A stretch of 64,000 nucleotides of DNA from Exobacillus caeni (GCF_005747095.1 NZ_SWLG01000005.1:124001-188000); one strand, 5' to 3'. Shown: positions 1-8,776, counted from the first letter of the stretch. Translations and numbers: made by a program. The notes: generated from the sequence alone by a model not told the origin.

Positions 1-736
1 CGTTGATATGCACTCGATTCTTAGAAAATCTTTGAAGGTAGCGATTGAATGGGAATACATTCAAAAAAATCCTGTGGAAGCAGTTTCGCCCCCGCGAATA
101 AAAGCAAAAGAAATTCAGACATGGACTATGGAGGAATCAAACAGCTTCTTGAAACATACTGAAGAGGAACCATTACATATTGCTTATGTATTGGCTATTT
201 ACACCGGAATGAGGAAAGGTGAAATACTCGGGTTACGATGGAAGGATGTTGATTTAGATTTTGGAAGGATCAGCATTACCCAAACATTAACCAGGACTAG
301 AGACGGCCTGGACTTCCAGGAGCCTAAAACCAGAGGATCTAAAAGAAATATTTCAATCACGCCTTATGTCATAGAGGAATTAAAGAAAAGAAGAAAACAG
401 ATTAATGAAAATAAGCTGTTGTTAGGTCCGACAGGGTATGCAGAATATGATTTGGTAGTGTGTAATAACCTGGGCAATCCTATAGATCCGCGCAACCTGT
501 TAAGACATTTTGACAAAATGATTAAACAAAGCCAACTTTCAAAAATCCGTTTTCATGATCTTCGCCATACACATGCTACCATACTTTTGAAATTAGGAGA
601 ACATCCAAAGGTTGTTTCTGAGCGACTTGGCCACAGTCGTATTGGAATCACCTTAGACACCTATTCACACGTTATACCAGACATGCAAAAGGACACAGCA
701 AACAAATTCGAGCAAGCTATGAGGCAAACCCGCTGA
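1..736 (+). CDS. Tyrosine recombinase (phage/ICE-type integrase), 5' truncated by window edge
   Basis: Site-specific recombinase that would integrate and excise a mobile element. The first in-frame ATG is at 8, but the frame stays open to the left edge and the N-terminal arm-binding and core-binding parts are mostly missing, so the gene starts outside the window. Numbering from that ATG, the catalytic set is visible: R69 in TGMRKGE, H183-x-x-R186 in HDLRHTHA, H209 in GHSRIG and the nucleophile Y219 in TLDTYSH. The C-terminal catalytic domain therefore looks intact. It ends about 140 bases before a tRNA 3' fragment, the usual place for an integrase gene next to its attachment site. The element it serves lies to the left. 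Confidence 0.93.
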   Translation, partial: VDMHSILRKSLKVAIEWEYIQKNPVEAVSPPRIKAKEIQTWTMEESNSFLKHTEEEPLHIAYVLAIYTGMRKGEILGLRWKDVDLDFGRISITQTLTRTRDGLDFQEPKTRGSKRNISITPYVIEELKKRRKQINENKLLLGPTGYAEYDLVVCNNLGNPIDPRNLLRHFDKMIKQSQLSKIRFHDLRHTHATILLKLGEHPKVVSERLGHSRIGITLDTYSHVIPDMQKDTANKFEQAMRQTR

Positions 737-744
737 CGGCATTA

Positions 745-774
745 TTGACGACATTGACGACAAATTTGACGACA
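745..774 (+). repeat. Three direct TTGACGACA repeats downstream of the integrase
   Basis: Three exact copies of the 9-mer TTGACGACA lie at 745-753, 754-762 and 766-774, the first two abutting and the third 3 bases later. They fall between the integrase stop and the tRNA-like attachment core. Their position and spacing suit arm-type integrase or excisionase binding sites. That function is inferred. Confidence 0.6.
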
Positions 775-879
775 AACTTATATTTTTTAGCCTTATTTAC
801 ACCAATTAATCCCAAAACGACATACAACAAACCCTTATAAATCAAGGTTTTCTTATTTGACCCAATACTGGACTCTATT

Positions 880-924
880 TTGACAGGGTAGAGGTCACTG
901 GTTCGAGCCCAGTACGGGTCACCA
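880..924 (+). other. 3' fragment of tRNA-Val(GAC), probable attachment (att) site
   Basis: The stretch reads as the 3' part of a tRNA: anticodon loop TTGACAG (anticodon GAC, valine), the 3' side of the anticodon stem, variable loop, a perfect T arm (ACTGG-TTCGAGC-CCAGT), the 3' acceptor strand ACGGGTC, discriminator A and CCA. Upstream there is no D arm. A GACCC at 859 could mimic the 5' acceptor strand but lies too close. It is therefore not a complete tRNA gene. This is what is left at one end of an element that integrates into a tRNA 3' end, and the neighbouring integrase supports that. Confidence 0.72.
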
Positions 925-941
925 TACATAACAAAGTATAC

Positions 942-978
942 AAGCCTGTTTCTCGCAATGGAGAAACAGGCTTTTTTT
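942..978 (+). terminator. Rho-independent terminator after the tRNA fragment
   Basis: A 13-bp stem (AAGCCTGTTTCTC / GAGAAACAGGCTT) with a 6-base loop is followed by a T run. It probably terminated the original tRNA transcript. Confidence 0.85.
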
Positions 979-1150
979 CATGTGTTTTTTTCCTTTCATT
1001 TAATCTATAAACCTATGCCAACGTGGAATTTAGGAACCGGCATATTTATAAAAGCATACATATAAATTGATAGATATACTCTGGCAATGTTAGAAGGTTG
1101 GGATAACGATAACAGTAAATATTGTATTCCTCAGTATATTATTATTAGTT

Positions 1151-2872
1151 ATGTTTACTTTTTTAATTAAAGAATGGTTATTACCGGAAGTTACTATGTT
1201 TTTAACTCTTGCTGCCATTACTGTATTCGGGATTTTAACACCTGAGGAAGCTTTGGCCGGATTTTCTAATCCAGGCGTCCATACTGTAGGGTTACTTTTT
1301 ATTATAGGGAGTGCAGTACAACAAACTAATATTTTTCATAGAATCTTCGATAAAATACTAGGGACTGGAGAGAGTTATAAACACACAATAACAAGGCTTA
1401 TGGGTTCTGTAATGTTCTTTTCCGCTTTTATGAACAACACACCGATTGTTGTAATTTTAATATCTGTTATAAAAAAATGGGCCGTTTCCAGGAGTTTATC
1501 CCCTTCAAAATTCCTAATCCCCCTTTCATACGCCGCAATATTAGGGGGTTCCATCACCCTGATCGGTACATCGACTAATTTAATCGTCCACGGACTTTTA
1601 TTGGATAAAGGGTTACCAGGATTCAAACTTCTCGATTTTGTTGTTTTTGGACTTCCCCTTTCAGTTGCAGGTTTGATCTATATGCTTATTTATGGACATC
1701 ATCGACTTCCCAACCGTAAAATGCTGTCCGATTCATTAAAGGAACAAGAAAAAGATTACTTATTTGAATTTACCGTTCCGAAATCTTCAACTTTAGTTGG
1801 GAAATCTGTTTCTACTGGAGGACTAAGACATTTACAAGACCTTTTTTTAATTCAAATAATAAGAAATAAACAAACAATTTCTCCAGCCTCCAACATGGAT
1901 ATCATGAAAGAAAATGATAAATTAATCTTTTCAGGCAATATTGACAGTGCTATCTCTATAGCAAAGAAATTTGGATTAGTTCTGGAAATCGGATCATATG
2001 AAAACCTCTCACTTTATCAACGGGATAACATAAATTTAGTTGAAGCAGTAATATCCGGTTCCTCATCTTTACAAGATAAAAAAGTTAAGGAAAGTAATTT
2101 TCGCAGAAGGTTTAATGCTGCAATCGTGGCGATAAGAAGAAACAACAAAAACATCGTTTCAGGTATTGGCAATCTTCGTTTAAAACCAGGCGACACTCTT
2201 TTGCTGTTAACCGGAAAAGGATTTATGCAAGGAGATTATTCTGAGGACTTTTATGTGGTTAACTCTATAACGCTCAAACAAGACCTCCCACCATTTAAAT
2301 CAAGAATTGCGATTTATGTATTGGTCGGGTTTATCCTTACAGCCTCTTTTGAAATTTTTCCTGTCTCACTATCAGCAATGATTGGTGCTGGAATAATTTT
2401 AGCTACAAATACTATAAAAATTTCAGAAGCATACAAGGCCTTGAAGTGGAATGTATTGATTCTGATGGCTATATCTATCGGAATAGGGGCTGCAGTAGAA
2501 AAAACCGGTCTTGCTTTACTGATTTCCCATATTTTAGTTAATTTTAATACTGGAATTCTTCTAATTGCATTTCTGTTCTATGCAATCACTTCAGGTCTTA
2601 CAGAAATAATGAATAACATAGCAGCAGCAGCTTTAATGTTTCCGGTTGGATATTCAATCGCTTTACAACTGGGGTATGATCCAAAAATGTTTGCTATGAT
2701 CACTGCGATTGCAGCATCGTGCAGTTTCATCACCCCGATCGGGTACCAAACAAACCTTCTTGTCTACGGTCCAGGAGGATATCGATTTTCCGACTATATC
2801 AAAGTCGGAACCCCTTTGAGTTTTATTACAATGGTTATCACTGTAATAACAGCTATTCTGATCTGGTCATAA
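1151..2872 (+). CDS. SLC13-family permease with two internal TrkA-C domains, probable sulfate transporter
   Basis: Integral membrane transporter of the divalent anion:Na+ symporter superfamily. Hydrophobic helices in the first ~190 residues include the family stretch LTPEEALAGFSNPGVHTVG. A cytosolic insert at about 195-375 reads as two TrkA-C (RCK-C) domains, and a second block of helices runs to the end. Sulfate is inferred as substrate because ATP sulfurylase follows on the same strand. The start is doubtful. ATG 1151 has no ribosome binding site, while the frame is open back to the stop at 1091 and the upstream codons encode more hydrophobic residues. An AGAAGG lies at 1092-1097. A non-canonical start near 1103-1121, or a lost start codon, should be considered. 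Confidence 0.85.
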   Translation: MFTFLIKEWLLPEVTMFLTLAAITVFGILTPEEALAGFSNPGVHTVGLLFIIGSAVQQTNIFHRIFDKILGTGESYKHTITRLMGSVMFFSAFMNNTPIVVILISVIKKWAVSRSLSPSKFLIPLSYAAILGGSITLIGTSTNLIVHGLLLDKGLPGFKLLDFVVFGLPLSVAGLIYMLIYGHHRLPNRKMLSDSLKEQEKDYLFEFTVPKSSTLVGKSVSTGGLRHLQDLFLIQIIRNKQTISPASNMDIMKENDKLIFSGNIDSAISIAKKFGLVLEIGSYENLSLYQRDNINLVEAVISGSSSLQDKKVKESNFRRRFNAAIVAIRRNNKNIVSGIGNLRLKPGDTLLLLTGKGFMQGDYSEDFYVVNSITLKQDLPPFKSRIAIYVLVGFILTASFEIFPVSLSAMIGAGIILATNTIKISEAYKALKWNVLILMAISIGIGAAVEKTGLALLISHILVNFNTGILLIAFLFYAITSGLTEIMNNIAAAALMFPVGYSIALQLGYDPKMFAMITAIAASCSFITPIGYQTNLLVYGPGGYRFSDYIKVGTPLSFITMVITVITAILIWS

Positions 2873-2988
2873 ATGTTTTGAAAGGAATCAAGAACCCACT
2901 AGCCCCGATATAGAAATTTCAATCGGAGAGTCTATCCAATTGTTGCTCCCATTCATTGAAGACAGCCTTTACTAAAGGAGTGTTCGTA

Positions 2989-4125
2989 TTGTCCTTAAGC
3001 AAACCTCATGGTGGTATGTTAGTTAATCGCATTAATGAGACTTATGATTATTCAAACGTAAAAAAAGTGATTCAGATAGATTCTATTTCACTTTCCGATC
3101 TTGAATTAATCGCAAATGGTGCATATAGTCCGCTAACCGGTTTTGTCGGAAAAAAAGACTATGAATCAATAGTAAGAAATATGAGACTAGCTAATGGAAC
3201 TGTCTGGAGTATTCCCATTACTCTCCCTGTTACAAGTGAGAATGCAAAACAGCTTCAAGAGGGTGATACAGCAGTTCTGGTTCACAAAGATATAAAATAC
3301 GGTGTTATAGAAATTGAAGAGATATTTTCCCCTGACAAAGAGAAAGAAGCTCGCCATATTTACAAAACTACCGATCAATCTCATCCTGGTGTTAAAAAGC
3401 TATTCGAACGGGGCGAATTCTATATTTCCGGTCCAGTGACCCTCACGAAAAGAACAGATCCATCATTTTTTTCTGATTATCGACTAGATCCTAAAAATAC
3501 ACGAGAAGAGTTTCAAAAAAGGAAATGGAAAACAGTCGTCGGATTCCAGACACGCAATCCAATCCACCGAGCGCACGAGTATATTCAAAAGTGCGCACTC
3601 GAAACTGTAGATGGCTTATTTTTAAACCCATTAGTGGGTGAGACAAAAGCTGATGATATTCCTCCAGAAATAAGAATGAAAAGCTACCAGGCCCTTCTTG
3701 ATATGTATTATCCTCTGGACAGAGTTATGTTATCTGTCTTTCCTGCAGCTATGCGGTATGCTGGGCCAAGAGAAGCGATTTTCCATGCGATTGTTCGAAA
3801 AAATTATGGTTGTACCCATTTTATTGTGGGAAGAGACCATGCCGGCGTAGGGGACTATTACGGAACTTATGAAGCTCAACAAATTTTTGGGGATTTTTCT
3901 CAGGAAGAACTAGGAATTGTTCCAATTTTTTTTGATCACAGCTTTTATTGTAAGAAATGCGGTAACATGGCTACTACGAAAACTTGCCCGCACGAAGGCA
4001 AAGACCATCTCATTTTATCGGGTACAAAGGTTAGAGAAATGCTGCGCAACGGCATAACGCCTCCATCTGAATTCAGTAGGCCGGAGGTAGTTGAAATACT
4101 CATTGAGGGAATGCAGAACCGTTAG
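2989..4125 (+). CDS. sat: Sulfate adenylyltransferase (ATP sulfurylase)
   Basis: Catalyses ATP + sulfate to adenosine 5'-phosphosulfate + PPi, the first step of sulfate assimilation. Visible motifs are [10 protein letters not shown] and [12 protein letters not shown] in the nucleotidyltransferase core, plus a C-terminal zinc-type cluster CKKCGNM...CPH. I use TTG 2989, because AAAGGAG at 2974-2980 sits 8 bases upstream and the product begins MSLSKPHGG as in Bacillus homologues. The longer frame from TTG 2956 lacks such a site. At 378 aa it matches the usual bacterial monomer. It follows the SLC13 permease by ~115 bases, suggesting an uptake-activation pair. PAPS reductase and other cys genes are absent here. 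Confidence 0.95.
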   Translation: MSLSKPHGGMLVNRINETYDYSNVKKVIQIDSISLSDLELIANGAYSPLTGFVGKKDYESIVRNMRLANGTVWSIPITLPVTSENAKQLQEGDTAVLVHKDIKYGVIEIEEIFSPDKEKEARHIYKTTDQSHPGVKKLFERGEFYISGPVTLTKRTDPSFFSDYRLDPKNTREEFQKRKWKTVVGFQTRNPIHRAHEYIQKCALETVDGLFLNPLVGETKADDIPPEIRMKSYQALLDMYYPLDRVMLSVFPAAMRYAGPREAIFHAIVRKNYGCTHFIVGRDHAGVGDYYGTYEAQQIFGDFSQEELGIVPIFFDHSFYCKKCGNMATTKTCPHEGKDHLILSGTKVREMLRNGITPPSEFSRPEVVEILIEGMQNR

Positions 4126-4201
4126 CAACATTTTTTTACCGACAAGAAATATTGCTCCTTAAAAGAAAAAGAACCGTTGGTAATTTCCTTATCTCAAACG
4201 T

Positions 4202-4228
4202 CGTCTGCTTTACTGCAGGCGATTTTTC
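4202..4228 (+). terminator. Terminator downstream of sat
   Basis: CGTCTGC / GCAGGCG stem with one G-T pair, 6-base loop, followed by ATTTTT. Confidence 0.65.
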
Positions 4229-4335
4229 CGCTATAAGCATCCTGTATGGCTTGCCAAATCCATTCCTTATTGCCATCAATAACCTTTTATTACCCTTCAT
4301 CTCCTTCTACATATTTTTTATTGTTCTCTGAACAA

Positions 4336-4366
4336 ACCAAAAAAAGCAACCTGAAAAGTTGCTTAA
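4336..4366 (-). terminator. Terminator of the PgpA-like gene
   Basis: On the minus strand AAGCAAC / GTTGCTT forms a stem followed by a seven-T run, immediately after the end of the minus-strand gene. Confidence 0.8.
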
Positions 4367-4373
4367 GTTTCTA

Positions 4374-4922
4374 TTATCCGGTTTGCCTATCTTCTTCATT
4401 TTGGAGGCTATCGTTCCGCTCCTCTTCTAGATCTCTCATACGATGGGCAAGACGGCTTGATGCGTTGGCAGCAATGGTCGCGATAAGATCATCTAAAAAC
4501 GTGTGGATGCCATCTCCCACCTTAGTATCTAACTTTTCTATAATTCCTACTTTTTTCTTATCGAGATGACCAAATGTGGTTACTGCAATGCTACCATAAC
4601 CGAACACTGCCCCAAGCGCAATCGTTTCATCCACTCCGAACAACCCTTCGTCCATTTCTACGATCGATTGAAGCGGTTCTGAAAGCTTATTTTGTTCAGC
4701 TAACTTATCCAGCTCAATCCCTACTAAAAGAGCATGCTGAATCTCCCGCTTCTCTAGAACTGCTTCAACGCTATCAATGCAATCGTCCATGCCTAGCTCA
4801 TCAACATAAGGAGCCTGCATCATATAAACGATATCCGCGATATCGGAAATTGTGACGCCTCTTTCTTCCAGTAAAGCTCTTGCAGCTGCTTCTACTTCTC
4901 GGCTGTGTATCCTTTTCTTCAT
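4374..4922 (-). CDS. Phosphatidylglycerophosphatase A / YutG-family protein
   Basis: A 182-aa soluble-looking protein of the PgpA/YutG family. It shows the family pattern of an N-terminal helical segment, a central FGVDETIALGAVFGYGSIAVTT-type region and a C-terminal VGDGIHTFLDDLIATIAANASSR block carrying acidic residues. E. coli PgpA is membrane-bound, whereas this Bacillus branch lacks clear transmembrane helices. Lipid phosphatase activity is thus family inference only. ATG 4922 is chosen over the longer 4952 start because a purine-rich GGAGAGGGGACGAGG site lies directly upstream. The gene is divergent from yjcH. Confidence 0.8.
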   Translation of the reverse strand: MKKRIHSREVEAAARALLEERGVTISDIADIVYMMQAPYVDELGMDDCIDSVEAVLEKREIQHALLVGIELDKLAEQNKLSEPLQSIVEMDEGLFGVDETIALGAVFGYGSIAVTTFGHLDKKKVGIIEKLDTKVGDGIHTFLDDLIATIAANASSRLAHRMRDLEEERNDSLQNEEDRQTG

Positions 4923-5049
4923 AACCTCGTCCCCTCTCCTCCTACATAACACGATTCGATTTGTGTTAAAATTATTATAGCACTAGCCTAGAAAAGTTTG
5001 TCAAATAAGGCGAAAAACATAGATATTTTTGTAAATTGGAGGCAACGGT

Positions 5050-5775
5050 ATGAAAAATCGAGGCAGCATTGAAGAACGCAAAATATACAGCGGCATTCTG
5101 GATGAAGAAATTACATTAATGATTTATTATCCTTATAATTATTCGACACTTTATAAATATTCTCTTCTTATCGCACATGACGGAAGTGATTATTTCAAAT
5201 TTGGAAGAATGGCCCGTACGATGGATGAGCTTCTAGAAGGAGAAGAAATTGAAGACCTTATCGTAGTAGGCATACCATATAACAGCGTCGAGGAAAGAAA
5301 AGAGAAGTACCATCCGGACGGAAAAAAACAGGGAGATTTTATGCGCTTTTTAGCGAACGAGCTCTCCCCTTATTTAGATGAGCAGTTTCCGACTTATCAC
5401 TTAGGTTCTTCCCGGGCTATGATCGGCGATTCTCTGGCAGCTACCATCTCGCTAACCACAGCGTTACAGTACCCCCGGACGTTCGGGAAGGTTTTATTGC
5501 AATCCCCTTTTGTAAATGAAGAAATTATCCAAATGGTAGAAGATTTTAATTCTCCCGAGTTGCTGTCAATCTATCATGTAGCCGGAACGGAAGAAACGGA
5601 CGTAAAAACAACAGATGGAACAACAAAAGACTTTATTACCCCTAATCGTGAGCTTAACAAAGTTCTTGGAGAGCGCGGCTTCGATTACTTCTACGAGGAA
5701 TTTGAAGGTGATCATACCTGGAAATACTGGCAGAAGGATTTAAAAAGGGCGTTAAAAATGATGTTCAAAAAATAA
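5050..5775 (+). CDS. yjcH: Putative esterase YjcH
   Basis: Alpha/beta-hydrolase of the esterase D / enterochelin-esterase type, 241 aa. The nucleophile elbow is GDSLA (S128), and the catalytic His is probably H222 in GDHTWKYW. The N-terminal part reads as the beta-sheet region with LLIAHDG. The substrate is unknown. It is first in a yjcH-yjcG-yjcF row on one strand, the same trio found together in B. subtilis. The gap to yjcG is 170 bases, so the two may be transcribed separately. Its start has GGAGGC 7 bases upstream. Confidence 0.88.
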   Translation: MKNRGSIEERKIYSGILDEEITLMIYYPYNYSTLYKYSLLIAHDGSDYFKFGRMARTMDELLEGEEIEDLIVVGIPYNSVEERKEKYHPDGKKQGDFMRFLANELSPYLDEQFPTYHLGSSRAMIGDSLAATISLTTALQYPRTFGKVLLQSPFVNEEIIQMVEDFNSPELLSIYHVAGTEETDVKTTDGTTKDFITPNRELNKVLGERGFDYFYEEFEGDHTWKYWQKDLKRALKMMFKK

Positions 5776-5945
5776 AATATCCCATTCGAATATTTTGATA
5801 ATTTTTGCTATAATTAAGAATGCATATTCTATTTGGAAACAGGGTAAAGTTGTAATTCATTAGAAAAGGCAATCGTACTTTGAATAAAGGGAACGGCTTA
5901 TAACAATTCACCCTTTAATTCGAGAAATTTCAGGAGGGACAGAAA

Positions 5946-6461
5946 ATGAAATACGGTATTGCAATATTTCCATCAAAAAAATTACAGGATTTGGCGAACT
6001 CATATCGTAAACGATACGACCCGCATTATGCACTGATACCTCCACACATAACTTTGAAGGAAGCTTTCGAAGCAGATGAAGATACAATCCAAGAAATGAT
6101 ACCTAAGCTTCATCAGATTTCTGACGAAAGCAAGCCTTTCAATCTTAATGTTTATAAAGCAGGTTCTTTTTCTCCTACAAACAATGTTATATATTTAAAA
6201 GTAAAAGAAGATGAAAAATTGATGAGTCTTCAAGAGAAGCTTAACTCTGACGGTTTAAAAACAGGACAGTCCTATGCTTTCGTGCCCCATATTACAATTG
6301 GCCAAGAATTGTCAGACGCTGAGCATTCAGATGTTTATCAAAGCCTGAAAATGAAGGATATCAATTATGAAGAAAAGGTTGACCGCTTCCAGCTCCTGTA
6401 TCAGTTAGAAAACGGTTCATGGACCGTTTTTGAAACGTTCCACCTTGGCAAGGTGAGATAA
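5946..6461 (+). CDS. yjcG: 2H phosphoesterase family protein YjcG
   Basis: Member of the 2H phosphoesterase superfamily, which contains RNA ligase/cyclic phosphodiesterase-like enzymes. The two signature HxT motifs are plain: HIT at residues 34-36 in [10 protein letters not shown] and HIT at 115-117 in VPHITIGQE. At 171 aa it has the usual length for YjcG. AGGAGGG precedes the ATG. The stop codon TAA abuts the TTG start of yjcF, so the two are translationally coupled. The actual substrate is unknown. Confidence 0.9.
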   Translation: MKYGIAIFPSKKLQDLANSYRKRYDPHYALIPPHITLKEAFEADEDTIQEMIPKLHQISDESKPFNLNVYKAGSFSPTNNVIYLKVKEDEKLMSLQEKLNSDGLKTGQSYAFVPHITIGQELSDAEHSDVYQSLKMKDINYEEKVDRFQLLYQLENGSWTVFETFHLGKVR

Positions 6462-6908
6462 TTGGCAATTTTCGTAAAACGCGTTCGCTCCGAGCGGGAG
6501 TTACATGATGCATATAAAGTAAGAACAGAAGTTTTTGTAGAAGAACAAAAAGTACCGCCTGAAGAGGAAATCGATCAGTTTGAGGATCAATGCATTCATT
6601 TTGTTGCTTATGATGAAGGCGAGCCTGTTGGGGCAGGACGACTGAGAACTGTTGAATCCACTGGAAAAGTGGAACGGATATGTGTCGCCAAGTCCCATCG
6701 AGGAACCGGGCTTGGCAAGCAAATCATGAAACATATTGAAAAAGAAGCACATGAACAGGATTTTTCCATACTAAAATTGAATGCCCAGACGCACGCGGAA
6801 GAGTTTTACCGAAAGTTAGGATACGAAACGGATTCAGGTGAATTCCTGGACGCGGGAATTCCGCATGTTGCGATGAAGAAAAGACTGAACACTGAAACGG
6901 CTGTTTAA
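6462..6908 (+). CDS. yjcF: GNAT acetyltransferase YjcF
   Basis: GCN5-related N-acetyltransferase, 148 aa. The acetyl-CoA binding motif A is seen as RICVAKSHRGTGLGKQIMKHIEKEA, and the C-terminal HAEEFYRKLGYE motif is also present. It starts at TTG directly after the yjcG stop, with AAGGTGAG inside the end of yjcG as ribosome binding site. The acceptor is unknown. It ends in a strong terminator that overlaps its last codons. Confidence 0.9.
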   Translation: MAIFVKRVRSERELHDAYKVRTEVFVEEQKVPPEEEIDQFEDQCIHFVAYDEGEPVGAGRLRTVESTGKVERICVAKSHRGTGLGKQIMKHIEKEAHEQDFSILKLNAQTHAEEFYRKLGYETDSGEFLDAGIPHVAMKKRLNTETAV

Positions 6909-6922
6909 TACAGCCGTTTTTT
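6896..6922 (+). terminator. Terminator of the yjcHGF row
   Basis: AACGGCTGT / ACAGCCGTT stem followed by TTTTTT. The stop codon of yjcF lies in the loop. Confidence 0.85.
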
Positions 6923-6987
6923 CTTTGGTTATTTTCCTCCTTCTATGTGAAAAATAACAGCAGAACAATAAAGTTATGGAGGGAAAC

Positions 6988-7671
6988 ATGACTATTTTAA
7001 ATACCACAGTTGAATTGGTATTCGGTTTTTTCTCGCTTTTAATACTTACAAAGTTGTTGGGAAAAAGGCAAATATCTCAGATAACGCCTTTTGATTTTAT
7101 TTCATCACTCATTTTAGGCGAGCTCGTAGGAAACGCGATCTATGATAAAGATGTTAAGATATGGTCTATTTTTTATGCGGTAATCTTGTGGGTTGTTTTA
7201 ATTTTTATAATTGAACTTCTCACCCAAAAGTTTCGGAAAACAAGAACCGTACTGGAAGGAAACCCTTCTATTGTGATCAGAAATGGTGAAATCGACCGAC
7301 AACAGTTGAAACGAAACAAACTGGACACAGATGAACTTCAGAATCTGCTGCGCCAAAAAAATGTTTTTTCGTTAAGAGAAGTTGAGTTTGCTATCTTAGA
7401 AACGAATGGAAGTATAAGCGTATTAAAAAAACCAGAATACGGTACCCCTACAAATAAGGATTTAAATATTCCAATCAAGCCTGTTTATCTCCCTGTCGCT
7501 TTTATCAGCGATGGATGTGTAGATGAAGGAAACTTAAAAAAAGCGGGTTTAACCAGAGAATGGCTGGATCAGCAGCTCAAAAGCCAATCCATTTCAGACC
7601 CTAAAGAGGTTATGTACGCCGAATGGAAACAGGACGAAGGGCTATTCATATCCAAAAAGAAAAAAGATTGA
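6988..7671 (+). CDS. YetF-type DUF421 membrane protein
   Basis: A 227-aa protein with about three N-terminal membrane helices (residues ~1-85) and a C-terminal soluble YetF domain. Family features include LLGKRQISQITPFDFI in the first helices and the later VLEGNPSIVIRNGEI block. In spore formers some members work in spores, but the function here is unknown. ATG 6988 is preferred to ATG 6976 because TGGAGGGA at 6976-6983 forms the ribosome binding site. It is a single gene between two terminators. Confidence 0.88.
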   Translation: MTILNTTVELVFGFFSLLILTKLLGKRQISQITPFDFISSLILGELVGNAIYDKDVKIWSIFYAVILWVVLIFIIELLTQKFRKTRTVLEGNPSIVIRNGEIDRQQLKRNKLDTDELQNLLRQKNVFSLREVEFAILETNGSISVLKKPEYGTPTNKDLNIPIKPVYLPVAFISDGCVDEGNLKKAGLTREWLDQQLKSQSISDPKEVMYAEWKQDEGLFISKKKKD

Positions 7672-7674
7672 AAA

Positions 7675-7695
7675 AGAGCAGAAGTTCTCTGCTCT
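7675..7695. terminator. Bidirectional terminator between convergent genes
   Basis: AGAGCAGA / TCTGCTCT stem with T-rich tracts on both sides, between the YetF gene and the minus-strand 100-aa gene. Confidence 0.7.
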
Positions 7696-7700
7696 CTTTC

Positions 7701-8003
7701 CTATATCCAGGAAAAGCCTCCTGGTGGTCCTTGCTCTCCACCATCATTGCCTTCCTGGTTTTCATTTTCTCCTTCAACTGGCACTTCCGGATCTTCCTCT
7801 GAAGCTTCCCCTGTCTCCTGACCCTGTTGTGGTTGCTGTTGAAATTGTGGCCCTGGTCCAAAGAAGAAGTCGAAAGGTCCACCCATGTTTTCATTTCTTG
7901 CCTCTCTTCTATCCTGAACATTTCCTCCGCCTTCAATAACAACTTCGTTTGCTTTTATGATCAGCTTATCAACCTGAATAACCTTTTTCTTTTTTTCAGC
8001 CAT
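7701..8003 (-). CDS. Small acidic Gln/Gly/Pro-rich protein, possibly coat-associated
   Basis: 100 aa, not recognised. The first ~30 residues are a lysine-rich, beta-prone stretch (MAEKKKKVIQVDKLIIKANE). The rest is low complexity, with FDFFFGPGPQFQQQPQQGQ followed by an acidic Glu/Gly/Pro tail ending PPGGFSWI. GGAGGGAAGAAT precedes the ATG, so translation is credible. It stands divergently beside a CotY/CotZ-type gene and near cotO, so a spore surface role is a reasonable guess from location only. Confidence 0.7.
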   Translation of the reverse strand: MAEKKKKVIQVDKLIIKANEVVIEGGGNVQDRREARNENMGGPFDFFFGPGPQFQQQPQQGQETGEASEEDPEVPVEGENENQEGNDGGEQGPPGGFSWI

Positions 8004-8230
8004 ATTCTTCCCTCCTTAACTCTATTCGTGACATGATATGCGTCCAACAGGAGGGCTGTATAGGCGCTTACAACATTTTTTTAGATAATTGCCAGCTGGA
8101 CACTTATCCTACAATTTGGGCAGCCTAATTCCCTTAAATCAGGGCATGCACCCGTCACCGGAAGCCGATTGTCTAAATACTATAGTACTGTAATAAAACA
8201 TTACAAAATTCAATAAGGAGTGATTAATCA

Positions 8231-8737
8231 ATGAGTTGCGGACATGGAAAGACTGGCAAATGTGTCAGTGATATTCTTAGAAGAATTGCCGATGTGCAAT
8301 CCGAAGTAACGGAAGGTTGTCGTGTGAGCTGTGAACAGTCCATTGAAGATCTTGTTTCCCCGGTGGCAGGAAACAATCTAAACACGATTCCACTAATCCT
8401 TTATTGTGGATGCGAACCATTTGAAGGGTTTGGTGTAAGAAGAGATAACAGCGGATTTGAATGCTTGAGCAGCTTCTTCTTCAGAGTTAAGTCGGTTGAC
8501 GAACATGATTGTGCTGTTCTTGAACTATTAGAAGTTGATGGCATGGGTAACGGAAACGGCGGCCACGGTCCGAAGAATCCTTGCGATCAATTCGACGAAT
8601 CAACTGAATTCACAAGAACTGGCATTTGTATCACAGCTGACCTTACCTGCTTCTGTGCAGTAAGCTGTTTGCCTGCTGTAAATGCTGTAATGGGCACAAC
8701 TAACGGACGCCCTTGCAACGGTAACCACGACGACTAA
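8231..8737 (+). CDS. cotZ: Spore coat/crust protein of the CotY-CotZ-ExsY family
   Basis: 168-aa cysteine-rich structural protein of the outer spore layer. Fourteen cysteines are spread through the chain, including YCGCEPFEGFG, GICITADLTCFC and AVSCLPAV, all typical of the family, which self-assembles into disulfide-linked lattices. Made in the mother cell late in sporulation. AAGGAG precedes the ATG. The 227-base region upstream should hold a late mother-cell promoter (sigma-K type), but I could not place one firmly. CotY and CotZ are paralogues and only one copy is present here, so the letter is uncertain. Confidence 0.9.
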   Translation: MSCGHGKTGKCVSDILRRIADVQSEVTEGCRVSCEQSIEDLVSPVAGNNLNTIPLILYCGCEPFEGFGVRRDNSGFECLSSFFFRVKSVDEHDCAVLELLEVDGMGNGNGGHGPKNPCDQFDESTEFTRTGICITADLTCFCAVSCLPAVNAVMGTTNGRPCNGNHDD

Positions 8738-8744
8738 TATGAAG

Positions 8745-8776
8745 AGGACTACCATCGCGGTAGTCCTTCTTTCTTT
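8745..8776. terminator. Bidirectional terminator between cotZ and cotO
   Basis: AGGACTACC / GGTAGTCCT stem with a 5-base loop and T-rich downstream tract, between convergent coat genes. Confidence 0.75.

Noticed and set aside
859-924. Complete tRNA-Val gene
   Set aside because: A GACCC at 859 could mimic the 5' acceptor strand, but only ~19 bases separate it from the anticodon stem, so no D arm fits and two acceptor pairs fail. Called a fragment instead.
717-929. Minus-strand open frame encoding ...WARTSDLYPV...
   Set aside because: This peptide is the typical artefact of reading a tRNA 3' region in reverse. It has no ribosome site and covers the att/tRNA fragment.
7646-8036. Other-frame open frames opposite the 100-aa gene
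   Set aside because: Low-complexity shadow frames of the minus-strand gene, with no ribosome sites.
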